Assembly: GCA_024236035.1 (NCBI GenBank)
Contig: JACKLG010000002.1
Span: forward strand, 1-64,000
Direction of reading: 5' to 3'
Length of the DNA: 64,000 bases
Source: Candidatus Paracaedibacteraceae bacterium
GTDB taxonomy: Bacteria; Pseudomonadota; Alphaproteobacteria; UBA6184
Part shown: positions 16,570-25,249 of the stretch, in pieces
Layout: each line of letters opens with the position of its first letter
Position numbering within the stretch: position 1 is the stretch's first letter
The notes under the pieces: generated by a model
What the model saw: only the letters and a program-made list of their open reading frames with translations
Database searches by the model: none
Told to the model about the DNA's origin: nothing
Position numbers and translations under genes: made by a program

Positions 16570-17709
16570 ATGAAGATTGCGATTGCAAAAGAGCGTCGGC
16601 CGTTTGAAAACCGCGTGGCAGCCACACCAGAGACTGTAAAAAAGTTTGTTTCTATGGGGGCTGAGGTTTTTGTGGAAAGAGGGGCCGGGGAAAGCGTAAA
16701 TATTTCCGATAAAGAATATGAAGTAGCTGGAGCCAAAATTACTAAAGATGCGGCTGCTACGTTTGAAAGTGCTGACTTAATATTAAAAGTGCAGCGTCCA
16801 TTTTTACCCAAAGAGGGCAAGGATAACGAAATCCAACATATGAAAAAAGGCGCCATTGTGTGTGCGCACATGAACGTTTTAAATTCGCCTGAACAAGTTA
16901 AAGTTTACCGAGATCATGGTATTACGGCGGTTGCTTTAGAATTGATTCCACGGATTACTCGGGCACAAAGCATGGATATTTTGTCGTCCCAAAGTAACTT
17001 GGCTGGGTATCGAGCTGTTATTGAGGCTGCCAGTGTATATGATCGTGGGTTTGCAATGATGATGACGGCAGCTGGTACGGTTGCTCCGGCCAAGGTATTG
17101 GTATTGGGCGCGGGGGTTGCTGGGTTGCAAGCGATTGCATCAGCAAGAAGAATGGGTGCAGTTGTGTCTGCCTTTGACGTTCGTGCTGCGGCCAAAGAAC
17201 AGGTAGAAAGTTTAGGGGCAAAGTTTATTGAGGTGGATTCTGAAGAAAAAGGAGACACATCTTCTGGATATGCCAAAGAAATGAGTACAGATTATCAGAA
17301 GCGCCAGTCAGCCAAAATTGCAGAAACATTAGAAAAAAGCGATATTGTCATTACCACAGCATTAATTCCTGGAAAGCCTGCGCCAAAGTTGATTACCGCT
17401 GACATGTTAAAACGCATGAAGCCTGGGTCGGTGATTGTGGATATGGCCGTTGAGAATGGTGGAAATTGTGAAGGAAGTGTTCCGGGAGAGGTGGCGGAGG
17501 TCAGTGGCGTAAAAATTATTGGTCATCTGAATTTACCTGCCCGCATCGCAAAGGATGCATCGGGGTTATTTGCAAAAAATGTATTTAATTTTGTTAGCTT
17601 GATTGTAAAAGATAAAGCGATCAGCCTGAATTTTGAGGATGAAATTATCCATAATAGCGTTTTAACGCACGATGGAAAAATAACCAGTCCGCTGTTTAAA
17701 GACGAATAG
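16570..17709 (+). CDS. pntAA: NAD(P) transhydrogenase, alpha subunit part 1 (dI domain)
   Basis: This 379-residue soluble subunit binds NAD(H) in the proton-translocating transhydrogenase. Motifs: the N-terminal [35 protein letters not shown], the [20 protein letters not shown] loop, and the NAD-binding [22 protein letters not shown]. In this three-gene form the alpha chain is split, as in Rhodospirillum and other alphaproteobacteria. It heads pntAA-pntAB-pntB with spacings of a few bases. Confidence 0.96.
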   Translation: MKIAIAKERRPFENRVAATPETVKKFVSMGAEVFVERGAGESVNISDKEYEVAGAKITKDAAATFESADLILKVQRPFLPKEGKDNEIQHMKKGAIVCAHMNVLNSPEQVKVYRDHGITAVALELIPRITRAQSMDILSSQSNLAGYRAVIEAASVYDRGFAMMMTAAGTVAPAKVLVLGAGVAGLQAIASARRMGAVVSAFDVRAAAKEQVESLGAKFIEVDSEEKGDTSSGYAKEMSTDYQKRQSAKIAETLEKSDIVITTALIPGKPAPKLITADMLKRMKPGSVIVDMAVENGGNCEGSVPGEVAEVSGVKIIGHLNLPARIAKDASGLFAKNVFNFVSLIVKDKAISLNFEDEIIHNSVLTHDGKITSPLFKDE

Positions 17710-17714
17710 GATTT

Positions 17715-18140
17715 ATGATGAGCGATATTGTAAAAGATCGATTAAACGATTTGAGCGAAACCTTGCGTGATGCTGCGGCAAAGGCAGCAGAAATAGGAAA
17801 TATGGTTGCAGATAATATGCCAGTGAGTGGTGAGGCAGTAGAAGGTATAAGTCCTTTTATTACAGGGCTTACTGCTTTTGCGTTGGCTATTTTTGTTGGA
17901 TATTATGTGGTGTGGAAGGTTACTCCGGCGCTGCATTCGCCGCTGATGTCTGTAACGAATGCTATTTCCAGTGTAATTGTGATTGGGGCATTGATTGCTG
18001 CGGGACAAGAATTAAATGGCGTGGCCCAAATCGCAGGCTTTATTGCAATTATATTGGCGTCTATTAATATTTTTGGGGGCTTTGTTGTAACCAGCCGCAT
18101 GTTAGAAATGTTTAATGCCAAGAAAAAGGGAGGCCAATAA
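17715..18140 (+). CDS. pntAB: NAD(P) transhydrogenase, alpha subunit part 2 (membrane)
   Basis: A 141-residue membrane subunit forming part of the proton channel. Hydrophobic segments include [38 protein letters not shown] and [19 protein letters not shown]. The [18 protein letters not shown] stretch is the family signature. The N-terminal 50 residues are an amphipathic extension longer than in compact homologs. It starts five bases after pntAA and its stop abuts pntB. Confidence 0.94.
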   Translation: MMSDIVKDRLNDLSETLRDAAAKAAEIGNMVADNMPVSGEAVEGISPFITGLTAFALAIFVGYYVVWKVTPALHSPLMSVTNAISSVIVIGALIAAGQELNGVAQIAGFIAIILASINIFGGFVVTSRMLEMFNAKKKGGQ

Positions 18141-19544
18141 ATGAGTGTTAATTTAGAAGCCTTTTTATACTTAGTTGCTTCGATCTGTTTTATTATGTCG
18201 TTGCATGGATTGTCATCTGCAAAGACATCTAAGATGGGTAACTTGTACGGCATGGTAGGTATGGCTTTGGCTGTGGGTACTGCCTTAATGGGTAATGGTT
18301 TAAGTTCATATAGTTTTATTGCAGGTGGTATTATTATTGGTGGTGTGATCGGAACATTTATTGCACGTACTATTAAAATGACAGCTTTACCCCAGTTGGT
18401 GGCTGCGTTTCACAGTTTGGTTGGTTTATCGGCGGTATTTGTGGCGTATGCGGCGTATCAAGCGCCAGAGGCGTACAGTATAGGTGCGGCAGGAAGTATA
18501 TACCGGTCAAGTTTGTTTGAAATGACGTTGGGGACCATTATTGGAGCAATCACATTTACAGGATCCATAGTTGCATTTGGTAAATTACAGGGATTAATTA
18601 AAGGAAAGCCACTTACATTTGCGGGACAACATTTTGTGAATGCAGCATTGGGCGGTGCCATTTTCTTGATGGGGACCATTTTTGTATTATCGGAATCGCA
18701 TCTAATATTTTGGGTGATTGTTGCGTTATCGTTTGTGTTGGGGCTTATGTTAATTTTGCCCATTGGTGGGGCTGACATGCCAGTTGTAGTATCCATGTTG
18801 AATTCTTATTCAGGATGGGCAGCAGCAGGAATTGGGTTTACTTTACACAACAACTTGCTGATCATTACTGGGGCATTAGTGGGTTCTTCAGGTGCGATTT
18901 TAAGTTACATTATGTGTAAAGGAATGAACCGATCATTCTTTAGCGTGATTTTAGGTGGATTTGGAAATGATGATAGTGCTGGACCTGAAGGCATGAAAGC
19001 TATTGAGGATCGTCCTGTGAAATCAGGTAGTGCAGAAGATGCTGCTTTCATTGTTTCGCAAGCACAAAACGTTATTATTGTTCCTGGGTATGGTATGGCG
19101 GTTGCCCAAGCGCAACATGCATTAAAGGAAATGACCGACCAATTGAAAAAAGCGGGTATTAATGTAAAGTATGCAATTCATCCCGTGGCGGGCCGTATGC
19201 CGGGCCATATGAATGTTTTATTGGCAGAAGCAAATGTACCGTACGAAGATGTGTTTGAATTAGAAGATATTAATAGCGATTTTTCAAATTGTGATGTTGC
19301 GTTTGTGATTGGGGCAAATGACGTAACAAACCCAGCTGCAAAAACAGACCCTACAAGCCCAATATTTGGGATGCCAATTTTAGAAGTTGAAAAAGCAAAA
19401 ACAGTTTTGTTTATTAAACGATCAATGGCTGCTGGATATGCAGGCGTAGAAAATGAATTGTTTTTCCGTCCAAATACAATGATGTTATTTGGGGATGCTA
19501 AAAAAGTGACCGAGGATTTATCCAAAGCGTTACATGACGTATAG
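18141..19544 (+). CDS. pntB: NAD(P) transhydrogenase, beta subunit
   Basis: A 467-residue protein: an N-terminal membrane half with about eight helices and a C-terminal NADP(H)-binding dIII domain. The dIII motifs are VIIVPGYGMAVAQAQHAL, the IHPVAGRMPGHMNVLLAEA loop and DVAFVIGANDVTNPAA. The enzyme uses the proton-motive force to make NADPH from NADH, serving biosynthesis and redox defence. sodB follows 13 bases later, suggesting that oxidative-stress functions share this transcript. Confidence 0.97.
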   Translation: MSVNLEAFLYLVASICFIMSLHGLSSAKTSKMGNLYGMVGMALAVGTALMGNGLSSYSFIAGGIIIGGVIGTFIARTIKMTALPQLVAAFHSLVGLSAVFVAYAAYQAPEAYSIGAAGSIYRSSLFEMTLGTIIGAITFTGSIVAFGKLQGLIKGKPLTFAGQHFVNAALGGAIFLMGTIFVLSESHLIFWVIVALSFVLGLMLILPIGGADMPVVVSMLNSYSGWAAAGIGFTLHNNLLIITGALVGSSGAILSYIMCKGMNRSFFSVILGGFGNDDSAGPEGMKAIEDRPVKSGSAEDAAFIVSQAQNVIIVPGYGMAVAQAQHALKEMTDQLKKAGINVKYAIHPVAGRMPGHMNVLLAEANVPYEDVFELEDINSDFSNCDVAFVIGANDVTNPAAKTDPTSPIFGMPILEVEKAKTVLFIKRSMAAGYAGVENELFFRPNTMMLFGDAKKVTEDLSKALHDV

Positions 19545-19557
19545 TTAGGAGATTAAA

Positions 19558-20157
19558 ATGTTACAACTTGCACCATTGCCGTATGAAAAAAATGCTTTAG
19601 CGCCATTTATTAGCGAAGAAACATTGAATTTTCATTATGACAAGCACCATACAGGGTATTTAAATAACCTGAATAAATTAATTGCTGATACGGATTATGC
19701 AACGGCGACATTAGAAAAAATCATTACAGATTCCCATGGAAAAGAAGGTAAAGTTGGCATATTTAACAATGCTGCACAAGTTTGGAATCATACATTTTAT
19801 TGGAGCAGTATGAAACCAAATGGCGGAGGAAAACCTTCAGGTGCTTTATTAAAGAAAATCAATGAGACGTGGGGTGGATTTGATGCGTTTAAATCTGCAT
19901 TTAAAGAAGCTGGAACCACACAATTTGGAAGCGGATGGGCCTGGCTGGTTTTAAAAGATGGTGCGTTAAGTATCATGAAAACACCCAATGCGGATTTGCC
20001 AATGGTTCATGGGGCAGTTGCTTTGATGACATGTGATGTGTGGGAACATGCATATTATTTGGATTATCAAAATCGTCGAGTAGATTACATTGATACGTTC
20101 TTAGACAGCTTAGTTAATTGGGACTTTGCTGCAGCAAATTACGAAGAAAATATTTAA
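19558..20157 (+). CDS. sodB: Superoxide dismutase (Fe type)
   Basis: SodB converts superoxide to hydrogen peroxide and oxygen. It has 199 residues and no signal peptide, so it is cytosolic. Metal ligands are in LNFHYDKHHTGYLNNLN, AAQVWNHTFYW and CDVWEHAYYLDYQN. The GTTQFGSGWAWLVL segment with Gln favours the iron type over manganese. AGGAG precedes the start. It is the last gene of the pnt run and is followed by a large palindrome. Confidence 0.95.
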   Translation: MLQLAPLPYEKNALAPFISEETLNFHYDKHHTGYLNNLNKLIADTDYATATLEKIITDSHGKEGKVGIFNNAAQVWNHTFYWSSMKPNGGGKPSGALLKKINETWGGFDAFKSAFKEAGTTQFGSGWAWLVLKDGALSIMKTPNADLPMVHGAVALMTCDVWEHAYYLDYQNRRVDYIDTFLDSLVNWDFAAANYEENI

Positions 20158-20166
20158 ACTTTTTTT

Positions 20167-20240
20167 GCGGCCTCGCCAGCAAGCTACTCGCTTGCTGGAA
20201 CGGCTTTCTTGGCCGTTAAGCTGTATAGCTGCGAGGCCGC
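20167..20240. repeat. Cloverleaf-forming palindrome between sodB and the DUF167 gene
   Basis: GCGGCCTCGC at 20167-20176 pairs perfectly with GCGAGGCCGC at 20231-20240. Inside are three hairpins: CAGCAAGC/GCTTGCTG (20177-20184/20190-20197), AACGGC/GCCGTT (20199-20204/20212-20217) and AGCT/AGCT (20219-20222/20227-20230). The result is a four-way junction, GC-rich in an AT-rich neighbourhood, directly downstream of the sodB stop and between convergent genes. It is not a tRNA: stem lengths and loops are wrong and there is no T-loop. It could act as a terminator, or be a copy of a small palindromic mobile repeat. Confidence 0.75.
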
Positions 20241-20272
20241 GTAGATACCTTTCCTTAATTTTTAGCTATGTA

Positions 20273-20590
20273 TTAAAATAGACTGCCGGTTGCTTGCCTT
20301 AGCAAAGTGATTACTTGGTCTGTGTGTATTTGAATTAATAATCGTTTGCGTCGATCGGTTTCGCCTGAAATAATCTGAATAAGGGATTTTGGAATATCTA
20401 ATTTTTTGGAAATTAAGGCGATGATGGCTTTGTTGGCAGCCCCTTTTTCGGCGATGGCAGTAACGTATACTTTAAGATGTGGTTGTTCTGCTGTATCCAG
20501 AATGATTTCACCCAGGCGGTTTTTAGCAGCACCTGGGGTTGCCCATATATACAAAATACAGAATTCGCCATGTGGTTTTATGGGGGTCAT
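20273..20590 (-). CDS. DUF167 family (UPF0235/YggU-like) protein
   Basis: A 105-residue protein of the small DUF167 fold. It shows [13 protein letters not shown] near the start, [31 protein letters not shown] in the middle (the family hallmark), and [16 protein letters not shown]. No biochemical role is established. It overlaps fdxA by four bases, so the two are probably cotranslated. Confidence 0.9.
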   Translation of the reverse strand: MTPIKPHGEFCILYIWATPGAAKNRLGEIILDTAEQPHLKVYVTAIAEKGAANKAIIALISKKLDIPKSLIQIISGETDRRKRLLIQIHTDQVITLLRQATGSLF

Positions 20591-20928
20591 TCGGTTGCTT
20601 TAGGTGGGTTGGGGTTAAAATGTTCTTCAAATTTATTTGGCACATTTAACCAATCATCTGCGTCGTCAGGGGCTGGTTTTAATTTACGAATGTTTGGCCA
20701 CTGGTTTGCATATTTTGCATTAATTTCCACCCATTTTTCAGCCCCCGGATCGGTGTCTGGAATGATTGCGTTTGCTGGGCATTCAGCCACACATACGCCG
20801 CAATCAATGCATTCTTCAGGCTTGATTACTAACATGTTTTCGCCTTCATAAAAGCAATCAACCGGACAAACAACGACACAGTCCGTATATTTGCAATTTA
20901 CACATGCGCCGGTTACACAATATGTCAT
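20587..20928 (-). CDS. fdxA: 7Fe ferredoxin FdxA
   Basis: A 113-residue ferredoxin with one [3Fe-4S] and one [4Fe-4S] cluster. The Cys patterns are [17 protein letters not shown] near the N-terminus and [15 protein letters not shown] after it. The long C-terminal tail, including [13 protein letters not shown], is typical of FdxA in alphaproteobacteria. It carries electrons in the cytosol. A possible partner in this window is the fused flavoprotein at 5160-8258, but no linkage is visible. It lies 18 bases downstream of the M16 protease gene. Confidence 0.95.
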   Translation of the reverse strand: MTYCVTGACVNCKYTDCVVVCPVDCFYEGENMLVIKPEECIDCGVCVAECPANAIIPDTDPGAEKWVEINAKYANQWPNIRKLKPAPDDADDWLNVPNKFEEHFNPNPPKATE

Positions 20929-20946
20929 TGGGGGCTCTCTCCTAAC

Positions 20947-22200
20947 TTAATTTAACATGCTTTTAATATCAGCTTCAGAAGGTAAGTTTAAATCTTTTCC
21001 TAACGTGGTCAAGATTGGAGCGGTGGTTAAGGTTTTAGTAGAAACCTGTGCCAGGTCAATTTGTGTTACTGCTTCAATTTTTGCAGTAATTTCTGTTTGA
21101 TCAATCGTGCGACCAAAAATTAATAATTGATTTGCTAAACGTTGGCATCGCCCTGATGTGCTTTCCATGGCCATCGTGAGTCTAGCTTTTAATTGATTTT
21201 TGGATTTTTGAATTTCCGATTCTGTTAGGGTGGCTGTGAATTTTTTTAATTCAGTTAATGCTGCTGGAATTAGTTCGGGTACTTTTTGAGGGTCGCATCC
21301 TGCATAAATACCGAATGTACCTGTGTCTGAATAAGATGAATGAAAACTGTATATAGAATATACTAAGCCACGTTTTTCGCGAATTTCTTGGAAGAGGCGT
21401 GAAGACATACCATCGCCCAAGATGGATGCATAAACGCTCATGGCATAATAATCGGGGCTGTGAGAACTTACGCCCTGTAAGCCCAAGACAATATGGGCTT
21501 GTTCTAGGGTCCGATTTTCATAAAAGTTTCCACCTTTATATTCTGCGGGGAAATTTTCAGTAAGGCTAAGTTGTTTTCGGGAGCCAAAATATTGTTCGGC
21601 TAATTTGCATAAAGTTTCATGGTCAACGTTTCCTGCGGCTGCAAGGACCATTTTAGTTGGGCAGTAATGTTCATCCATGAATTTTGCAATCATTTCACGT
21701 TGAAATGTGCGTACATTTGAAGCAGGCCCTAATATAGGACGGCCCATGGATTGATTTGGGTATGCAGTTTCTTGAAAGTAATCAAATATGATGTCATCGG
21801 GTGTATCATAGGATTGGCCGATTTCTTGTAATATTACTTCGCGTTCTTTTTCTAATTCTTCTGGGTCAAAGGTGGAGTTGTTAAGGATGTCTTGCAGGAT
21901 ATCAAATGCTAAACCCACGTCTTGTTTCATAACGTGCGCATAGTAGGCAGTAGCTTCGCGAGAAGTATAAGCATTTAAATATCCGCCCACTTGTTCAATG
22001 GTTTCTGCAATTTCTTTTGCATTGCGTGTGGTAGTGCCTTTGAATGCCATATGTTCTAAAAAATGGGCAATACCATTTGTTTGGGTTGTTTCATTGCGAG
22101 CGCCACATTTAACCCATATGCCAATAGAGGCCGTTTCTACATGAGGTATATAATCGGTGGCAATGCGAAAACCATTGGATAGGGTTGTAATTTGAATCAT
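20947..22200 (-). CDS. M16 family zinc peptidase (processing-peptidase-like)
   Basis: A 417-residue single-domain-pair M16B peptidase. The inverted zinc motif HFLEHMAFKGT (HxxEH) is intact, with the distal Glu in REVILQEIGQSYDTPDD. Homologs are the mitochondrial processing peptidase beta subunit and bacterial PqqL/YmxG-like enzymes; the alphaproteobacterial members are the closest relatives of the mitochondrial one. No signal peptide, so cytosolic. The C-terminal R/Y-rich binding segment (IREKRGLVYSIYSFHSSYSD) is present. Confidence 0.93.
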   Translation of the reverse strand: MIQITTLSNGFRIATDYIPHVETASIGIWVKCGARNETTQTNGIAHFLEHMAFKGTTTRNAKEIAETIEQVGGYLNAYTSREATAYYAHVMKQDVGLAFDILQDILNNSTFDPEELEKEREVILQEIGQSYDTPDDIIFDYFQETAYPNQSMGRPILGPASNVRTFQREMIAKFMDEHYCPTKMVLAAAGNVDHETLCKLAEQYFGSRKQLSLTENFPAEYKGGNFYENRTLEQAHIVLGLQGVSSHSPDYYAMSVYASILGDGMSSRLFQEIREKRGLVYSIYSFHSSYSDTGTFGIYAGCDPQKVPELIPAALTELKKFTATLTESEIQKSKNQLKARLTMAMESTSGRCQRLANQLLIFGRTIDQTEITAKIEAVTQIDLAQVSTKTLTTAPILTTLGKDLNLPSEADIKSMLN

Positions 22201-22335
22201 TCATCTTTCCTTTTAAGTGCGAGATAAAATATGTTTTGAACTGTTTTTCAAATATATTCACGCAGCGTGATTGTTTTATTTATGGGGATGACAACAAAAA
22301 ACATACAAATATTCAAGTGTTTTTATTAGAGACGT

Positions 22336-22365
22336 AAAAAAGGCCGGGAGAACCGGCCTTTTTTT
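22336..22365 (-). terminator. Rho-independent terminator of the patatin gene
   Basis: GGCCGG (22342-22347) and CCGGCC (22353-22358) flank a five-base loop, with A6 on one side and T7 on the other. Read on the minus strand it lies 18 bases after the patatin stop and ends in T6. It could also work on the plus strand. Confidence 0.9.
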
Positions 22366-22382
22366 ATTGAAGTTTAAAGTGT

Positions 22383-23414
22383 TTATACGTCGTTGTCTAA
22401 GTAATGGTCAGCTGTTGATTTTACGCCAATGTTATCCCAGTTAGCATATAACCACTTATCTGCGCATTTTCGACCTTCGTCAAACAAGTAATGTAAGAAT
22501 TCAGGCGTAGAGTTTAACTTACTGGAGAATCCAAGTGGTTGGAAAACCTGATCGTTTTGAACAATGTGAACATCCAGACGTTTTGCGTTAGCAGATGGCT
22601 TTAGATGACCTTCATCAATCCAGTTTGTAATCAAGTTAATTGCTCTTAATTCACGCATCATTGTTACGTTGTTTGAGATTTCATTCAAGCGATCTGAAAT
22701 TCCACGAACGTCTTTTGGAACATCTTCACGAAGCGTTGGGTTTAATTGAATGATAATGATACTTGGCGCATCACACTTGTAGATTAATGGATAAATAGCT
22801 GGGTTTGCTGTGAATCCACCATCCCAATAATATTCGCCACCAACAGCTACTGCTTTATGAATTAGTGGCAAACATCCTGAGGCTAGCATTGCTTCTGGAC
22901 ACAAGTCTTTATTTTGGAAGATTTTTACTTTTCCGTCACGAATATGTGTTGCACACAAGAAAACCTTGTGCTTTGTTTCGCGAGACAATACCTCAAAATC
23001 AAAAGTTGCTTCAATAACGTCTTTTAATGGATCTGTATCATTAGGGTTAAATTGATAAGGGGACATGTTTTTAATCATAGCATCAAACATGATGTAGCCC
23101 AAAGAATTGTACATAGTATAATTGCCGCGTTGCTTATCAATCCCGGTTGGCTTTAAAGGACCATCTTTACCTTTTTCTCCAACTCCCTCCCAAAACTTAC
23201 GCATAGTTTTGCGAGCACCTTCGTTTCCACCTTCAATTAGACCTTGCAATACAGATACAGCGTTCATCGCACCTGCGCTTGTTCCAACGATGCCATCTAT
23301 TTCTACATTTTCTTCAAGTAGACGATCAATCACACCCCAAGTAAATGCACCATGAGCACCACCACCTTGAAGCGCTAAGCTGACTCTCTTTTTTCCGTTT
23401 GCGGCTTTTACCAT
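22383..23414 (-). CDS. Patatin-like phospholipase
   Basis: A 343-residue patatin-family lipid acyl hydrolase. All catalytic features are present: the oxyanion loop GGGAHG (residues 17-22), the nucleophile elbow GTSAG with Ser46, and the dyad Asp in YYWDGGFTANP (Asp198). There is no signal peptide. Patatins in intracellular bacteria, for example rickettsial Pat1/Pat2 and Pseudomonas ExoU, can attack host membranes when secreted, but many bacterial members act on their own lipids. Here the adjacent upstream gene is a ribbon-helix-helix regulator and then fumC, all on the same strand. No secretion signal can be seen. Confidence 0.92.
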   Translation of the reverse strand: MVKAANGKKRVSLALQGGGAHGAFTWGVIDRLLEENVEIDGIVGTSAGAMNAVSVLQGLIEGGNEGARKTMRKFWEGVGEKGKDGPLKPTGIDKQRGNYTMYNSLGYIMFDAMIKNMSPYQFNPNDTDPLKDVIEATFDFEVLSRETKHKVFLCATHIRDGKVKIFQNKDLCPEAMLASGCLPLIHKAVAVGGEYYWDGGFTANPAIYPLIYKCDAPSIIIIQLNPTLREDVPKDVRGISDRLNEISNNVTMMRELRAINLITNWIDEGHLKPSANAKRLDVHIVQNDQVFQPLGFSSKLNSTPEFLHYLFDEGRKCADKWLYANWDNIGVKSTADHYLDNDV

Positions 23415-23524
23415 AGTCTTATTCCTTTATTTAAATTACATTGGTAATGTTAAAACAAAAAAGTTAATAGAATATAAATTTTGCTTGAATTAAGCTAAAA
23501 GAATATAAAGAAGTTAAAAATGAA

Positions 23525-23722
23525 TTAAGATTTATAATATTTAAGGACAAAAATACGAATGGCACTGGATAAGCCCGAAATCCTGGATTCGTCGATTTCC
23601 TTGACAACCTCAACAAGAGATTGATTGCTTTTGTTAGCGATTTCTTTAAGTGATTCCCAAAATTCATCTTCTAAGCTGATGCTGGTTCTGTGCCCATCAA
23701 TTGTTAAGGATCTTTTTTTCAT
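23525..23722 (-). CDS. Ribbon-helix-helix domain protein (PF13467 type)
   Basis: A 65-residue protein. I start it at the Met of [20 protein letters not shown], which overlaps the fumC stop by four bases; the longer frame is a few residues more. The [19 protein letters not shown] segment, the ESLKEIA helix and the end [13 protein letters not shown] match the alphaproteobacterial RHH domain family, small DNA-binding proteins of mostly unknown targets. The coupling to fumC is common in alphaproteobacteria. Confidence 0.85.
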   Translation of the reverse strand: MKKRSLTIDGHRTSISLEDEFWESLKEIANKSNQSLVEVVKEIDESRISGLSSAIRIFVLKYYKS

Positions 23723-25107
23723 TTTGGAGACAACATATTTTCTGGTTTCACCCACTGGTCAAAATCTTCTTCACTAACGTAAGCAAGCTCCATTGCTGAT
23801 TCTTTTAAAGTAATACCTTTTATATGAGCATTTTTGGCAATTTCTGCAGCTTTGTCGTAACCAATGTGGGGATTTAGAGCAGTAACCAGCATAAGGGAGT
23901 TATCTAGATGTTCTTGTATGCGAGGATAGTTGGGTTCTAATCCTTTAATACAATTTTTTGTAAAGCTGCACACGCTGTCGGTTATTAAATTTATGGATTG
24001 TAAGATGTTGTATATGATTACAGGTTTAAAAACGTTTAATTGAAGGTGTCCATTTGAGCCTGCTATGGTTACTGTTGTATGGTTGCCCATGACCTGCGCT
24101 GCAACCATTGCTAATGCTTCACATTGGGTGGGGTTAATTTTTCCTGGCATAATTGAAGAGCCGGGTTCATTGGCGGGAAGGATTAATTCCCCAATCCCAC
24201 AGCGGGGGCCAGAGCCAAGCAAGCGAATATCATTTGCGATCTTCATTAAGGATACTGCTGTTACATTTAAAGCACCAGATAATTCCACAAATGCGTCATG
24301 GGCTGCAATAAGTTCAAACTTATTAGGTGCGGATATAAATGGAAGGCCTGTTAATTCAGATAAGGTTGCGGCAAATTTTTCAGCAAAGGTTTTTCGTGTG
24401 TTAATCCCTGTACCTAGGGCAGTACCACCTTGTGCAATTTCATACAAATTAGGTAATGTTCGTTGAATGCGTGTAATGCTTTTTTCGACTTGGACTAAAA
24501 ATGCTGAAAATTCCTGCCCTAAAGTTATTGGGGTGGCGTCTTGAAAATGTGTTCTTCCTACTTTGATAATATCTTTGAATAATACAGTTTTTTCTTTTAA
24601 AGAGTCCTTTAAATGAGTTAATGCAGGTATTAAATAGTATTTTATTTGTTCTGCTGCTGCAATATGCATTGCGGTTGGAAAGCTGTCATTAGAAGATTGG
24701 CCTAAGTTAACATGATCATTTGGATGAACTGGTGTTTTTGTGCCGACTTTTCCTGTTAGTTTATAATTTGCAAGGTTAGAAATGACTTCGTTGGCGTTCA
24801 TGTTGGTTTGAGTGCCCGAGCCTGTTTGCCAGACAACAAGTGGAAATTCATCCAAATATTTTAAATCTGCTACTTCCCCAGCTGCTTCGATAATAGCATC
24901 TGCAATAGTTGGGGGCAGGTTTCCCAATTCTTTGTTTACAATTGCAGCAGATTTTTTTAATAAGCCAAATGCCCTAATTAATGGGGCGGGTACGCATTCA
25001 GAGCCGATTTTAAAATTTAGTATAGATCTTTGGGTTTGAGCTCCCCATAACCTATTAACAGGAACTTCCACCTGGCCCAAAGTATCGCTTTCAATTCGGT
25101 TATGCAT
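23719..25107 (-). CDS. fumC: Fumarate hydratase, class II
   Basis: FumC hydrates fumarate to malate in the TCA cycle without an iron-sulfur cluster. The 462 residues include the signature [16 protein letters not shown] (the mobile SS loop), [36 protein letters not shown] and the [14 protein letters not shown] substrate site. It starts at ATG 25107 and is followed, with overlap, by the RHH gene. Confidence 0.97.
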   Translation of the reverse strand: MHNRIESDTLGQVEVPVNRLWGAQTQRSILNFKIGSECVPAPLIRAFGLLKKSAAIVNKELGNLPPTIADAIIEAAGEVADLKYLDEFPLVVWQTGSGTQTNMNANEVISNLANYKLTGKVGTKTPVHPNDHVNLGQSSNDSFPTAMHIAAAEQIKYYLIPALTHLKDSLKEKTVLFKDIIKVGRTHFQDATPITLGQEFSAFLVQVEKSITRIQRTLPNLYEIAQGGTALGTGINTRKTFAEKFAATLSELTGLPFISAPNKFELIAAHDAFVELSGALNVTAVSLMKIANDIRLLGSGPRCGIGELILPANEPGSSIMPGKINPTQCEALAMVAAQVMGNHTTVTIAGSNGHLQLNVFKPVIIYNILQSINLITDSVCSFTKNCIKGLEPNYPRIQEHLDNSLMLVTALNPHIGYDKAAEIAKNAHIKGITLKESAMELAYVSEEDFDQWVKPENMLSPK

Positions 25108-25249
25108 TTATAAACACCTTCAAAAATATTTGATATAGTATAAACTAACTTAAATTTAACAAAAGCTTTAAGTGTGTTTTTGAGCAGAAAATATGTCTTC
25201 TTTTGCAGCTGTGAAACAGGACTGTTGGAAGGAGAATAGTAAGGGCTGC

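Noticed and set aside
20167..20240. tRNA gene reading of the cloverleaf
   Set aside because: A 10-base outer stem, no T-loop sequence, no CCA and no usable anticodon loop.
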